Below the pieces are notes generated by a model. It did not search any database. It saw only the letters and a list, made by a program, of their open reading frames with translations, and was not told where the DNA came from. From Pontibacter sp. HSC-14F20 (GTDB taxonomy: Bacteria > Bacteroidota > Bacteroidia > Cytophagales > Hymenobacteraceae), in the NCBI RefSeq assembly GCF_019599265.1, contig NZ_JAHZTC010000009.1, positions 1-64,000 of the forward strand: a stretch of 64,000 nt of DNA, written 5' to 3'. The position numbers and the translations under genes were made by a program. This document shows positions 50,484 to 59,747 of the stretch, piece by piece (the stretch's first letter is position 1; each line of letters opens with the position of its first letter).

Positions 50484-52346
50484 ATGTTTCCAGAATACGA
50501 TATCATAGTTGTAGGCGCGGGCCATGCAGGCTGTGAAGCCGCCGCTGCTGCCGCCAAAATGGGCTCCATGGTCCTGTTGGCAACCATGAACATGAACACC
50601 ATTGCTCAAATGTCTTGCAACCCAGCCATGGGTGGCGTGGCAAAAGGACAAATTGTGCGCGAAGTAGATGCACTGGGAGGTATGAGCGGCATCATTACTG
50701 ATGAGACCATGATCCAGTTCCGCATGCTCAATAAGTCTAAAGGTCCTGCTATGTGGAGCCCACGCGCGCAGAGCGACCGCATGCGATTTGCCGAAGCCTG
50801 GCGCCTGACACTGGAGCAGACAGAGAATGTAGACTTCTGGCAGGAGATGGTAACAGGTATAGAAGTAGAGGATGGAAAAGCCGTGGGAGTCCGTACCAGC
50901 CTGGGGATAACTATACGAGGAAAGGCCGTTATCTTAACGAATGGCACGTTTCTGAATGGTATTATCCACATCGGTGAGAAGCAAATGGGTGGCGGCCGCT
51001 CTGCAGAGAAATCGGCTAAAGGTATAACGGAGCAACTGATCCAGTTAGGTTTTGAAGCAGGCCGTATGAAGACCGGGACTCCTCCGCGTGTTGATGGCCG
51101 CTCGCTAGACTATAGCCGCATGGAAGAGCAGTTCGGCGACGAGAACCCTTCAAAATTCTCTTATACCGAAACAACACCGTTAGCAAAACAACGCAGCTGC
51201 TTTATTACCTATACCAATTCTGACGTACACGAGATACTTAAGACTGGCTTCGAGAAGTCACCTATGTTCCAGGGTCGCATCCAGGGCTTAGGGCCTCGTT
51301 ACTGCCCATCTATTGAAGACAAGATCAATCGCTTTGCCGATCGTAACCGACACCAGATATTTGTAGAGCCGGAAGGATGGAACACGGTAGAGGTATACGT
51401 AAATGGTTTCTCCAGCTCATTACCTGAAGATGTGCAGATAAAAGCGCTTCGTAAGATCGTGGGATTCGAGAATGCCAAGATGTTCCGGCCAGGCTATGCC
51501 ATCGAGTATGATTTCTTTCCACCGACACAGCTTAACCTGACACTGGAAACAAAACTTGTGCAGAACCTATACTTCGCAGGACAGATAAATGGCACAACAG
51601 GGTATGAGGAAGCAGCTTGTCAGGGATTGATGGCAGGAATAAATGCCCACAACAAGATAAACGAAAAAGCACCGTTTATACTGAAGCGATCCGAGGCTTA
51701 CATTGGTGTATTAATTGATGACCTAGTGAACAAAGGTACCGATGAGCCTTACCGCATGTTTACATCAAGGGCAGAGCATCGTATCTTGCTACGTCAAGAC
51801 AATGCTGATATTCGCCTGACTAAGCTTGGCTATGAGCTTGGATTGGCTGACGAAAAACGCCTGGCAACTGTGGATAAGAAGATTACTGAATCTGCAGATA
51901 TCATTGCTTATTTGAATAACAAGGCGATTGAGCCAGGAGATATCAACAGCATGCTGGAGCAAATGGGCTCAGCTCCAATTGTAGAGAAGCAGCGCGCTGG
52001 CCAACTGATCAAGCGACCAAACATTGAGATAAAGCATATTGCTGAAGCCGTGCCGGTCGTAGCTGAATACCTGAGCAAATTCAAAGCTGATAGTATAGAG
52101 CAGGCTGAAATTGCTGTGAAATACGAGAGCTACATCGCAAAGGAGCACAACATGGCTGCCAAGATGGGCGAACTCGAGAACTATAATATCAAAGAAAAAA
52201 TAGACTACCGCAACATACCTGCCTTGTCAGCAGAAGCACGTGAGAAATTGCTGCGCATACAGCCTGAAACAATCGGGCAGGCATCGCGCATCAGTGGCGT
52301 CTCACCGGCTGACATATCGGTACTAATGGTATACCTTGGAAAATAA
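50484..52346 (+). CDS. mnmG: tRNA uridine-5-carboxymethylaminomethyl modification enzyme MnmG (GidA)
   Basis: 620-residue FAD-dependent subunit of the MnmEG complex that installs the cmnm5 group at U34 of several tRNAs. The N-terminal FAD motif [12 protein letters not shown] (about 8-19) is followed by family motifs [53 protein letters not shown], and [16 protein letters not shown]. Length normal. The Bacteroidota MnmG frame is intact to the stop at 52346, which directly abuts the next gene. A parS site lies upstream. No mnmE in the window. Confidence 0.96.
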   Translation: MFPEYDIIVVGAGHAGCEAAAAAAKMGSMVLLATMNMNTIAQMSCNPAMGGVAKGQIVREVDALGGMSGIITDETMIQFRMLNKSKGPAMWSPRAQSDRMRFAEAWRLTLEQTENVDFWQEMVTGIEVEDGKAVGVRTSLGITIRGKAVILTNGTFLNGIIHIGEKQMGGGRSAEKSAKGITEQLIQLGFEAGRMKTGTPPRVDGRSLDYSRMEEQFGDENPSKFSYTETTPLAKQRSCFITYTNSDVHEILKTGFEKSPMFQGRIQGLGPRYCPSIEDKINRFADRNRHQIFVEPEGWNTVEVYVNGFSSSLPEDVQIKALRKIVGFENAKMFRPGYAIEYDFFPPTQLNLTLETKLVQNLYFAGQINGTTGYEEAACQGLMAGINAHNKINEKAPFILKRSEAYIGVLIDDLVNKGTDEPYRMFTSRAEHRILLRQDNADIRLTKLGYELGLADEKRLATVDKKITESADIIAYLNNKAIEPGDINSMLEQMGSAPIVEKQRAGQLIKRPNIEIKHIAEAVPVVAEYLSKFKADSIEQAEIAVKYESYIAKEHNMAAKMGELENYNIKEKIDYRNIPALSAEAREKLLRIQPETIGQASRISGVSPADISVLMVYLGK

Positions 52347-53234
52347 ATGAGCTACGAAAGACTGGAGCATTGCCCGATATGTGGCAAGGAGGATTTTAAA
52401 AATTTTCTGGTAGTAACAGACAACGCGGTCTCGAAAGAGAGCTTCGTGATCGTGGAATGCGAGAACTGCTCATTCAAGTTTACGAACCCGCGTCCAGACG
52501 CAGCCAGTATTGATAAGTATTACGAATCTGAGGAATACATATCGCACAGTAACATTAAGACAGGCATTATCAACAGAGCCTATCATGTGGTCCGCTCCAT
52601 TACAACGAAGCAAAAAGTAGAGCTAATCAACAGATATGCATCGGCTAAAGGTGCTATACTGGACTATGGCTGCGGAACAGGTGTATTTCTGAATGCCTGC
52701 AAACAGGATGGCTGGGACGTAAGAGGGGTGGAGCCAAATGCTCGTGCACGCGAGGAAGCATCGACACTGACAGGAGAGTTGATTGCCAAAGGACACGACG
52801 AGATCTCAGGCGAAAAGTTCGACATCATTACCATGTGGCATGTGCTCGAGCATATACATGCCTTAAACGAGACTTTAGCAGAGCTCATCAACCTTTTGCA
52901 GGAAGACGGCACTTTGATTATAGCTGTACCAAATGCTGATTCGCATGATGCGCAGCAATACAAAGCAGACTGGGCAGCCTACGATGTGCCGCGACACCTG
53001 TACCATTTCACACAGCCAACCATGAAGCGCTTACTCAAGAAACATAAGATGAAACTGGAAGAAGTGCTTCCCATGAAATTTGATGCCTACTATGTGAGCA
53101 TGCTGAGCGAGAAGCAGAAAGAGGGAAAGACAAAGGTCATCAGTAGTGTAGTGAATGGGTTTAAATCAAATAGCTATGCAGAGAAAAACGGCAATGATTA
53201 TTCAAGCCTGATCTTTGTAGCAAAAAGAAAATAA
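52347..53234 (+). CDS. Class I SAM-dependent methyltransferase with zinc ribbon
   Basis: 295 residues. N-terminal zinc-ribbon cysteines (CPICGKEDF and CENCSF, about 9-38), then a methyltransferase fold: GAILDYGCGTGVFLNACKQDGWDVRGVEPN (glycine-rich SAM-binding motif near residue 107-118), MWHVLEHI, and LIIAVPN. The family resembles wide-spectrum methyltransferases fused to zinc ribbons; substrate unknown. Its ATG follows the mnmG stop with zero bases between, so translation is likely coupled and a role near tRNA modification is possible but unproven. Confidence 0.88.
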   Translation: MSYERLEHCPICGKEDFKNFLVVTDNAVSKESFVIVECENCSFKFTNPRPDAASIDKYYESEEYISHSNIKTGIINRAYHVVRSITTKQKVELINRYASAKGAILDYGCGTGVFLNACKQDGWDVRGVEPNARAREEASTLTGELIAKGHDEISGEKFDIITMWHVLEHIHALNETLAELINLLQEDGTLIIAVPNADSHDAQQYKADWAAYDVPRHLYHFTQPTMKRLLKKHKMKLEEVLPMKFDAYYVSMLSEKQKEGKTKVISSVVNGFKSNSYAEKNGNDYSSLIFVAKRK

Positions 53235-53266
53235 GCACCCTGAATGAGTGTTAATAAATAAGAACA

Positions 53267-53293
53267 AGGCAAGCGAAAGTTTGCCTGTTTTTC
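53267..53293 (+). terminator. Terminator-like hairpin after the methyltransferase
   Basis: AGGCAA (53267-53272) pairs with TTGCCT (53281-53286), followed by T's at 53288-53292. Short stem, so moderate. Confidence 0.6.
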
Positions 53294-53310
53294 ATTTAAA
53301 CGAACAGTAG

Positions 53311-54921
53311 ATGAAAATTATCAACAGTATTTTTCTCGCCGCCTCCCTAGTCGTATTCACATCCTGCGCAAGCATAAACAACCCGGAGGGGGGACCAAAA
53401 GATGAGGATGCACCTGAACTAATCGACAGTAATCCCAAGCCGCAGGAACTACAGGTCAGCACCAGCACGATCACTCTGGATTTTAATGAAGAGGTGCAGC
53501 CAAACAACTTACAGAAGGAATTACTGATCACACCTTTCACCGATAACAAGTACCAGATAAGAGCGAGCAAGACCAGGTTAGAACTGGTTTTTGAAAAGCC
53601 CTTAGAGGAAAATACGACCTATACCTTGAACTTCAGAAAAGGTATACAGGATATCACGGAAAAGAACATAGCGGAAGGACTGGTGTTAACATTTAGTACG
53701 GGTACATTTATCGACTCAAGTAGAGTAAGCGGGCAGGTGGTCAGGCTACTGACACAGCAACCCGAAAAGGAAGCCGTGGTAGCTTTATACCCGACTAACG
53801 ATACACTGAGCATCCGTAAAAGCAGACCATACTACCAGACACAGGCCAATGCAAGCGGAGAGTTTGTGTTTGAAAACATAAAGGATGGCGAATACAGAAT
53901 TTATGCGCTGACAGATAAGAACAATAACTCGCTATATGATAACGAGGAGGAGTGGATAGCCTATAGAGCAGAACCGATACGCATAACTAGTGAAGAACAG
54001 GAAATAATTTTGCAGACCGTACGAATAGATACAAAACGCCCGATCCTGCAGCGCCGTGAAAGGTATAATGACCGCTTTGTAGCGAACTATAATGAGGGTA
54101 TAGAAAGCTTCACTGCCACACCAGTTGACTCACCCAAAGATAGCTTGATCCATAAAATATCGCCGGATGGAAAGATCGTGGATTTGTTTGGAGACAATCG
54201 TTTCACCGGTGGAAGAGCTGTATTAACTGCGCTTGACTCGGCAGCAAACCGCACGGTAGATACGGTACAGATTGCATTTGAAGGAAAGAGAGCACAACGT
54301 GTAATCGGAGCTAGAATAAAAACAAATGGAAATGGCAGCAACAGCACGATAAGTGAAGGACAGGAGGTAACAATTGAATTGGAGACACCGGTCAGAATTC
54401 AGACAAAAGAACCAATTCGTTTGCTGGCTGACAGTGTAGAAGTAGCCAGGCTGACATATCCGGATCAAGTGAAACTAGATCGCTCAGCCACAGAAATAAG
54501 TTTCACAATGCCGCGCTGGACCAACTCTAACCGGGAGGCTGCTATTCTATTAGACAGCGCCGGTATTGTGCCGGTACAGGGAGAACAGTTTAGTAAACCG
54601 GCCATGCAGATAACAATAGCAGAAGCACGCGGAGCCGGGAGTTTAAGAGGGGCTGTAAAAACAGAGCAAACCAATTACATTGTTCAGTTAGTGGACAGTC
54701 AATACAAAGTCAGGAACCAGGTACGTAATACCAAAACATTTAATTTTAAGAACATAGAGCCAGGCACCTATTTTATCCGGGTAATTCTGGATGCCAATAA
54801 CAATGGCAAATGGGATGGAGGAGATCCGGAGCTGATCAAAGAACCGGAACAGGTATACCTTCATGACAAACCATTAGAAATCCGGGCGAACTGGGATATG
54901 GAAGAGAACATCGCATTTTAA
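53311..54921 (+). CDS. Big_5/SbsA Ig-like domain lipoprotein
   Basis: 536 residues. Lipobox VFTSC (Cys about 19), then the pattern NPEGGPKDEDAPELIDSNPKP seen at the head of many Bacteroidota Big_5 lipoproteins, an Ig-like Big_5 domain (STITLDFNEEV; TTYTLNFRKGI; TFSTG, about 38-130), a carboxypeptidase-regulatory-like repeat (SGEFVFENIKDGEYRIYALTDKNNN), and a C-terminal repeat of the same type ending in RVILDANNNGKWDGG. Probably outer-membrane attached; role unknown. Its terminator was later split by an IS4-type insertion. Confidence 0.86.
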   Translation: MKIINSIFLAASLVVFTSCASINNPEGGPKDEDAPELIDSNPKPQELQVSTSTITLDFNEEVQPNNLQKELLITPFTDNKYQIRASKTRLELVFEKPLEENTTYTLNFRKGIQDITEKNIAEGLVLTFSTGTFIDSSRVSGQVVRLLTQQPEKEAVVALYPTNDTLSIRKSRPYYQTQANASGEFVFENIKDGEYRIYALTDKNNNSLYDNEEEWIAYRAEPIRITSEEQEIILQTVRIDTKRPILQRRERYNDRFVANYNEGIESFTATPVDSPKDSLIHKISPDGKIVDLFGDNRFTGGRAVLTALDSAANRTVDTVQIAFEGKRAQRVIGARIKTNGNGSNSTISEGQEVTIELETPVRIQTKEPIRLLADSVEVARLTYPDQVKLDRSATEISFTMPRWTNSNREAAILLDSAGIVPVQGEQFSKPAMQITIAEARGAGSLRGAVKTEQTNYIVQLVDSQYKVRNQVRNTKTFNFKNIEPGTYFIRVILDANNNGKWDGGDPELIKEPEQVYLHDKPLEIRANWDMEENIAF

Positions 54922-54934
54922 AAGAAAAAAGGAA

Positions 54935-54945
54935 GCTGATTAAGC
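54935..54945. repeat. Target-site duplication, left copy
   Basis: GCTGATTAAGC directly precedes the left inverted repeat and is repeated exactly at 56336-56346. Eleven bases fits the IS4 family (10-13 bp). Confidence 0.9.
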
Positions 54946-54950
54946 AGGAG

Positions 54951-54983
54951 TGGTCGGAAGATAAAATCTTCCGGCCATTTTTT
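54951..54983 (+). terminator. IS4 left-end inward terminator
   Basis: TGGTCGGAAGA (54951-54961, within the inverted repeat) pairs with TCTTCCGGCCA (54967-54977), with one G-U pair, then T's at 54978-54983. It would stop transcripts entering from the Big_5 gene. Confidence 0.75.
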
Positions 54984-55652
54984 GTTTCGGGGCTATTTTT
55001 TCACTTCCTTGACCTCTCTGCTTCTTTTTTTTGTTGTCTTTATAGGCTAACTGATCAAGATGATGCGCCTATTCAAAGACCACCGGATGAGTGTGAGCCA
55101 GTTGCTGGCCCTTATCCCCGAGCAATACCTGGAGCAACTCGCTCTTCAAAACCGGGTAGACCGCTATGCCAAGGTACTCCATGGGCGCAAGATGTTCTAC
55201 CTGCTGCTCTATGGGATGCTGGAAAACGAGCGGCTCAGTCAGCGGAGCCTGGAAGACACCTTCAACGACCCGCTCTTCAAGCAGCTCTTTCACCTGGAGG
55301 CTGGGGAAAGCGTCCGACGGAGCTCTATATCAGAGCGTCTATCTCAAATAGATGCCCACTACTTCAGCCAGATCTATGAATGCATCTATGAGCAGTATGC
55401 CCGCCTGTATTCAGCGCGTGAGCGGCAAAAGCACCTGTTGATCCGGGTCGACAGCACCCTGGTCAGTGATACAGCCGGCAAGCTGCAAAGCAGCATCGGG
55501 CATACAAGCGGCAAGAAGGCAGTCAAATACACCATGGCCTTCGATAGGGTGCTGCCCTGCAGCGCCCAGGCTTTCAGCGGGCGTAGCTATAACAGTGAAG
55601 CGGTCGCCCTGCCCCACCTGGTCTGGCAGCATGTCCGGCAGGAGGCGGGCCA

Positions 55653-55692
55653 TCAGAACCTGTATGTGCTGGTCAGAACCTGTATGTGCTGG
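55653..55692. repeat. 20-bp tandem duplication in the transposase
   Basis: TCAGAACCTGTATGTGCTGG occurs twice in a row. Removing one copy restores the IS4 frame around the second catalytic aspartate. This is a typical replication-slippage lesion. Confidence 0.92.
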
Positions 55693-56306
55693 ACCGGGGC
55701 CTGCAATCGGGCAAAAGCCTGGAGGCCTTTGCCGCGCAGCAGGTGCCCTTTGTCTGCCGGCTGAAGGAAAAGCGCAAGTATGAGCTCAGGTCCAACCTGC
55801 TTGGGGAAGACCAGCAGACAGATCTGGGAGAAGGAGTGCTGCTGAGCGATGAGCTGGTCAGGCTTTAGTGCGGGGAGCGCATCCAAAACAAGAAAGGCAA
55901 TGTCCACTACCGGGAAAGCCTGCTGGAGCAGGATTTGCGCCTGCTCATCGTGGAAAGCAAGCAAGACCCGGGGCAGCGCTACTGGCTGCTGACCAATGCC
56001 CTGCAGCTGTCCGCAGAAGAGGTAGCCAGGGCTTACCGGCAAAGGTGGGACATGGAAGTCTTCTTTCGCTTCCTCAAGCAGGAGCTGCACCTGAGCCATT
56101 TAGTTTCGCTCAACCAGAACGGCATCCAGGTGATGCTTTACATGACCCTGATTGTGGCCATGCTGCTGCTTATCTACAAACACGCCAACGCCATCGGCTA
56201 TAAAACAGCCAAACGCCGGTTTGCCATGGAAGTCAGAAACCTGGCCATAGCCATCATCGTGGCAGCGTGCGGGGGGACCTGGACAAACTCTTCAAAACAT
56301 AAAAAA

Positions 56307-56332
56307 GTGGTCGGAATTTCTTCCGACCACTC
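56307..56332 (-). terminator. IS4 right-end inward terminator
   Basis: AGTGGTCGGAA (56307-56317) pairs with TTCCGACCACT (56322-56332), loop TTTC. The A-run at 56302-56307 gives U's on the minus strand, so it would stop transcripts entering from the right. Confidence 0.65.
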
Positions 56333-56335
56333 CTG

Positions 56336-56346
56336 CTGATTAAGCT
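56336..56346. repeat. Target-site duplication, right copy
   Basis: Exact match of 54935-54945; see that entry. With the left copy it shows the IS arrived by transposition rather than by recombination between copies. Confidence 0.9.
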
Positions 56347-56356
56347 TCCTTTTTTA

Positions 56357-57060
56357 TGCCCAGATAAGTCATAGCACATAAAAGTGCAGTGGATAAATTC
56401 TACATGAAAGCGCTACAGATACTTTAGAGCATATAAAACTAAAGAATATCAACATTAGGGTATAAGGCTGTATGCCTCAATGAAAGGCAGAAAATGCTTT
56501 TGAATAGAAACATAAAACTCTGACGGTAACAGCACCTCGATTAACTAAATGGGTAGAGAGAGAATAATAAGTTCTTAATACGGCTAGAATTAATAGGTGC
56601 TGCCAAGGTATAGCAGCACTGGAATAACCCAAAAAATCCCCCAGGTATAAAGAACCTAAGGGTCATGCAAAAGATCGAGGAAGCAAGCCCTGCCTAAAAT
56701 GATCACGCACAGGTCGAGTTCATATCTGACAACCATCTCACAATACTTACTCCTCATCGAAAGAACAACAGTTAAGCCAATAATCCCTGGATTTAAAAGA
56801 ATCAAGTATACAATCAAAGATGCAGATCCTAAACCTGCTTCACAATCCCACCGAAAGAATACAACTTGATCAATTCAGCACATTCAAAAAAATCATTTCA
56901 AAAGAACTAGCAGTGCAGGTATAGATGAGTGCAGCCAGTAAACCTAACCGTTAATTAGCTGTATGTAAAAAGTCACTAATAGCTTTAGCAGCAAGGCGTG
57001 GAACAAGCGATTAGAATAAACTGAACATACCGCGCAAATAAAATCAACATGCTCCCGTAA
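56357..57060. other. Gene-free spacer
   Basis: About 700 bases without a credible coding frame on either strand and without an RNA gene I can recognise. It contains three AGGTATA words (56606, 56641, 56918). It lies between the IS4 element and the DnaA-box-like cluster and may be part of a larger non-coding origin region. Confidence 0.5.
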
Positions 57061-57126
57061 GAGCTAAAACCGAATGCTGGCGCTATAGAAAAGAGGCTCT
57101 TTTCTGAAATTAGAAAACATGTTTAG

Positions 57127-57541
57127 AAATCCACAAAATACGTGGGCAAAAGTGTGGACAAATGTGGAGCAAATCTGATAACTCAATACACCACTGTTCC
57201 ACAGGTTTAGCAAAAGGGGTGTGGAACACCTAAAAAGTGGAAAGCGGTTGACAAAGAGATGCCGTAAAATGGCTTTTCCACGGTAGCACCGGAGTGTGAA
57301 AAAAGAAATGCACACAAAATGGGCAAAAGTGGAAAACCGAGTTAAGTGATTGGAAGATAAAAACTAACCAAAAAATAAAGTGTGGGAAGTTAGGTGCACA
57401 GAGCAGGTATATAAAATGAAAATGAGGACAAGTCCGGATGTTCCACAGTTATAAACTTATGAACAGCCTTAATAATGAAAAAAGATTTATTTAAAGATTT
57501 ATCTAATTAAAATTAATAAGGTCAGGGATAATGTGGAAAGC
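57127..57541. other. Candidate replication origin (oriC): DnaA-box-like cluster plus AT-rich stretch
   Basis: Within 420 bases there are at least seven 9-mers related to the DnaA box TTATCCACA or its complement: AAATCCACA (57127), TGTGGACAA (57153), TGTGGAGCA (57163), TGTTCCACA (57195), its complement TGTGGAACA (57220), TGTTCCACA again (57439), and TGTGGAAAG (57533), plus TTTTCCACG (57274). An A/T-only-like tract with repeated GATTTAT lies at 57470-57525, the expected duplex-unwinding element. The region is gene-free and lies 6.7 kb from a perfect parS site. No box matches the strict E. coli consensus; three copies of TGTTCCACA suggest a taxon-specific variant. Confidence 0.55.
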
Positions 57542-57668
57542 TGGATAAATCAGCTCAAAAAGAAAGAAAAAGAGTGCTGAAAACCCGGGGAGAAAAGGCG
57601 CGGCAAAAAAGCAAAAAAATAAAATCTCTATATTTATAGGGAGAAAAAGAGAACGCTAACACAAAACT

Positions 57669-59747
57669 ATGAGATTACTATTAAAACTAGTACCACCCTT
57701 TGAAGACCCAGTGCTGATTTTCACGCTGGTGCTGCTGATTATCCTGATTGCTCCCATCATATTAAACAAACTGAAAATTCCGGGCATAGTCGGACTTATA
57801 TTGGCCGGTGTAATTGTGGGTCCAAACGGGTTCAACCTGCTGCAGCGCGACGCCAGCATGATCCTTTTCGGAACAGTAGGAATACTTTATATCATGTTTC
57901 TGGCAGGGTTGGAAATGGATATGATAGGGTTCAAGAAGACTAAAGTAAGAAGCATTGTATATGGCGCGCTTACATTCTTTATACCTATAATATCAGGTAC
58001 TATACTTTTCTTCTATGGATATGAATACGAGATAAATTCAGCAGTACTACTGTCGTGTATGTTTGCCTCCCACACTTTGCTGGCTTATCCTATTGTAAGT
58101 AAACTCGGGCTAACCAAAAATGAAGCGGTAACAGTAACCATAGGAGGAACAATCATTACAGATACAGCTGTACTTTTGGTACTGGCAGTAGTAGCAGGGG
58201 TCGCACAAGGCAACATTGGAGTAGGATACTGGATAAAGCTGATGGTATCGCTTTCCGTGTTTGTAGCGATTGTGGTATTTGTGTTTCCAATCATAGCCAA
58301 ATGGTTTTTTAAGCAAATAGAAAGTGAGAAAGGCGCACAGTTCATTTTTGTGCTGACACTGGTGTTTGCAGCAGCATTTCTGGCTGAACTGGCAGGAGTG
58401 GAAGCAATATTAGGGGCCTTCCTGGCAGGATTGGCGCTTAACCAACTCATACCCCATACATCAGCTTTGATGAACAGGCTGGAGTTTGTAGGCAACAACA
58501 TCTTCGTTCCATTCTTCCTCATAAGCGTAGGTATGTTGGTTGATGTAACGGTGCTGTTCGAGGGAATCGAGATCATAATCATGGCAGTTGTCATCATCGT
58601 GCTGGCACTGGTAACTAAATGGGTGCCTGCTTACATTACACAAAAGCTTTATGGCTATACCTCCACCCAGCGAAATCTGATGTTTGGGCTCAGTACAGCA
58701 AGAGCTGCAGCTACACTAGCAGTGATATTGGTAGGATATGAGTTGCAGATAATTGGGGAGACGGCTCTTAACCTAACAGTGGTGCTAATCCTGGCCACTT
58801 CACTGAGCAGTTCATTCATTACAGAAAAAGCAGCACGCATACTGGCAATTATCGAAAGCCGAAAGCAGCCGGACCTAAGCGAGAAGCCAGATAGAATTAT
58901 GGTGCCGATCGGGAATCCGAAAACGCTCGAGAATCTGGTGGATCTGGCTATCATGCTAAAAAACCCACAGTACCATGAGCCCATATACCCACTCGCCGTG
59001 GTAATAGACAATGAACAGGCAAATGAGGAGATCTACAAGAAGAACAAAATGCTGCAGGAAGCCATTAAACATGCGTCAGCAACTGATCATGATGTTCAAT
59101 TGGTATCCAAAATAGATATAAACGTGGCTAGTGGGATACTACGAGCCATTAAAGAATTGATGATTACGGAGGTGGTGCTGGGCTGGAATGCTAAGATCAC
59201 GACACGTGACCGGATATTTGGTACCATACTCGATAACCTGCTTGCAAACACTGAGCAAATGATACTCGTGTGTAAGATCATGCAGCCGCTGAATACAACC
59301 AACCGTCTGGTAGTGATCGTACCAGCCAACGGAGAACTTGAAAGAGGATTCTTGCGCTGGATGCGAGCCGTACGATTGCTCTCGACACAACTGGGGGCAA
59401 AAGTGGTTTTTATGGCAGGTAGAAGAACGAATAATAAAATAAAAGCTACCGTGACGAGCAGTAAGCCAGCCATAGATGCCACGTATATGCCGCGCCCTAC
59501 CATGCCCGAGTTTGCGAACAACCAGACAGGTATAGGCAAAGACGACATGGTGGTGGTGATCTCGGCTCGAAAAGGAACTGTATCCTACAATGGCGTACTA
59601 GACAATGTGCCACGCGTGCTTTCGCGAAATTATAAGGACAACAGCTTTATCATTATTTATCCGGAGCAGCACCCGAACATGTACCAGGACAACCAGTTCA
59701 AGACAACGAACTATACCAATGAAGCGAGAGAAATCGAAGGCTTTTAA
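57669..59747 (+). CDS. Cation:proton antiporter (CPA2/Kef type) with C-terminal nucleotide-binding-like domain
   Basis: 692 residues. Twelve or so membrane segments in residues 10-400, with the CPA2 patterns LGKLKIPGIVGLILAGVIVGPNG-like entry, FGTVGILYIMFLAGLEMD, TDTAVLLVLAVVAG (ion-binding region), and AILGAFLAGLALNQL. The C-terminal 280 residues are soluble and contain a universal-stress-protein-like fold (MLVPIGNPKTLENLVDLAIML and DNLLANTEQMILVCKI). Members exchange K+ or Na+ for protons; ion unknown. Immediately after the oriC candidate, and the next gene overlaps its end by 29 bases, so the two are co-transcribed. Confidence 0.9.
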   Translation: MRLLLKLVPPFEDPVLIFTLVLLIILIAPIILNKLKIPGIVGLILAGVIVGPNGFNLLQRDASMILFGTVGILYIMFLAGLEMDMIGFKKTKVRSIVYGALTFFIPIISGTILFFYGYEYEINSAVLLSCMFASHTLLAYPIVSKLGLTKNEAVTVTIGGTIITDTAVLLVLAVVAGVAQGNIGVGYWIKLMVSLSVFVAIVVFVFPIIAKWFFKQIESEKGAQFIFVLTLVFAAAFLAELAGVEAILGAFLAGLALNQLIPHTSALMNRLEFVGNNIFVPFFLISVGMLVDVTVLFEGIEIIIMAVVIIVLALVTKWVPAYITQKLYGYTSTQRNLMFGLSTARAAATLAVILVGYELQIIGETALNLTVVLILATSLSSSFITEKAARILAIIESRKQPDLSEKPDRIMVPIGNPKTLENLVDLAIMLKNPQYHEPIYPLAVVIDNEQANEEIYKKNKMLQEAIKHASATDHDVQLVSKIDINVASGILRAIKELMITEVVLGWNAKITTRDRIFGTILDNLLANTEQMILVCKIMQPLNTTNRLVVIVPANGELERGFLRWMRAVRLLSTQLGAKVVFMAGRRTNNKIKATVTSSKPAIDATYMPRPTMPEFANNQTGIGKDDMVVVISARKGTVSYNGVLDNVPRVLSRNYKDNSFIIIYPEQHPNMYQDNQFKTTNYTNEAREIEGF

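Larger units (their letters stand above)
54946..56335 (+). mobile_element. IS4-family insertion sequence, decayed transposase
   Basis: 1390 bp with perfect 16-bp terminal inverted repeats, AGGAGTGGTCGGAAGA at 54946-54961 and its complement at 56320-56335, and an 11-bp target duplication on both sides. The single transposase gene carries the DDE and Y-R-E-K motifs of IS4, but it is broken twice (see the pseudogene). Each end also carries a hairpin with a T-run facing the IS interior, acting as a terminator. No AGGTATA word occurs inside, unlike the flanks. Confidence 0.9.
55060..56339 (+). pseudogene. IS4-family transposase, frameshifted and interrupted
   Basis: The reading frame is intact from the ATG at 55060 (first catalytic D in LIRVDSTLV) to about 55672. 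There a perfect 20-bp tandem duplication (55653-55672 and 55673-55692) shifts the frame by 20 bases. The restored frame continues as LDRGLQSGKSLEAF (second catalytic D), meets an in-frame TAG at 55866-55868, and goes on with the IS4 Y-R-E-K motif in YRQRWDMEVFFRFLKQEL and the C-terminal helices to 56339. Two independent lesions mean no full transposase can be made. The element could only be moved by an active relative in trans. Confidence 0.88.
54925..56356 (+). terminator. Original terminator of the Big_5 gene, split by the IS element
   Basis: The left half AAAAAAGGAAGCT (54925-54937, immediately after the gene) and the right half AGCTTCCTTTTTT (56344-56356) would form a 13-bp perfect stem with loop GATTA if the IS (54946-56335) and one copy of the 11-bp target duplication were removed. 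The element therefore inserted in the loop of the terminator. Confidence 0.85.

Noticed and set aside
55935..56339. Separate 134-codon gene after the transposase
   Set aside because: It is the downstream part of the broken IS4 transposase, in the frame restored after the 20-bp duplication.
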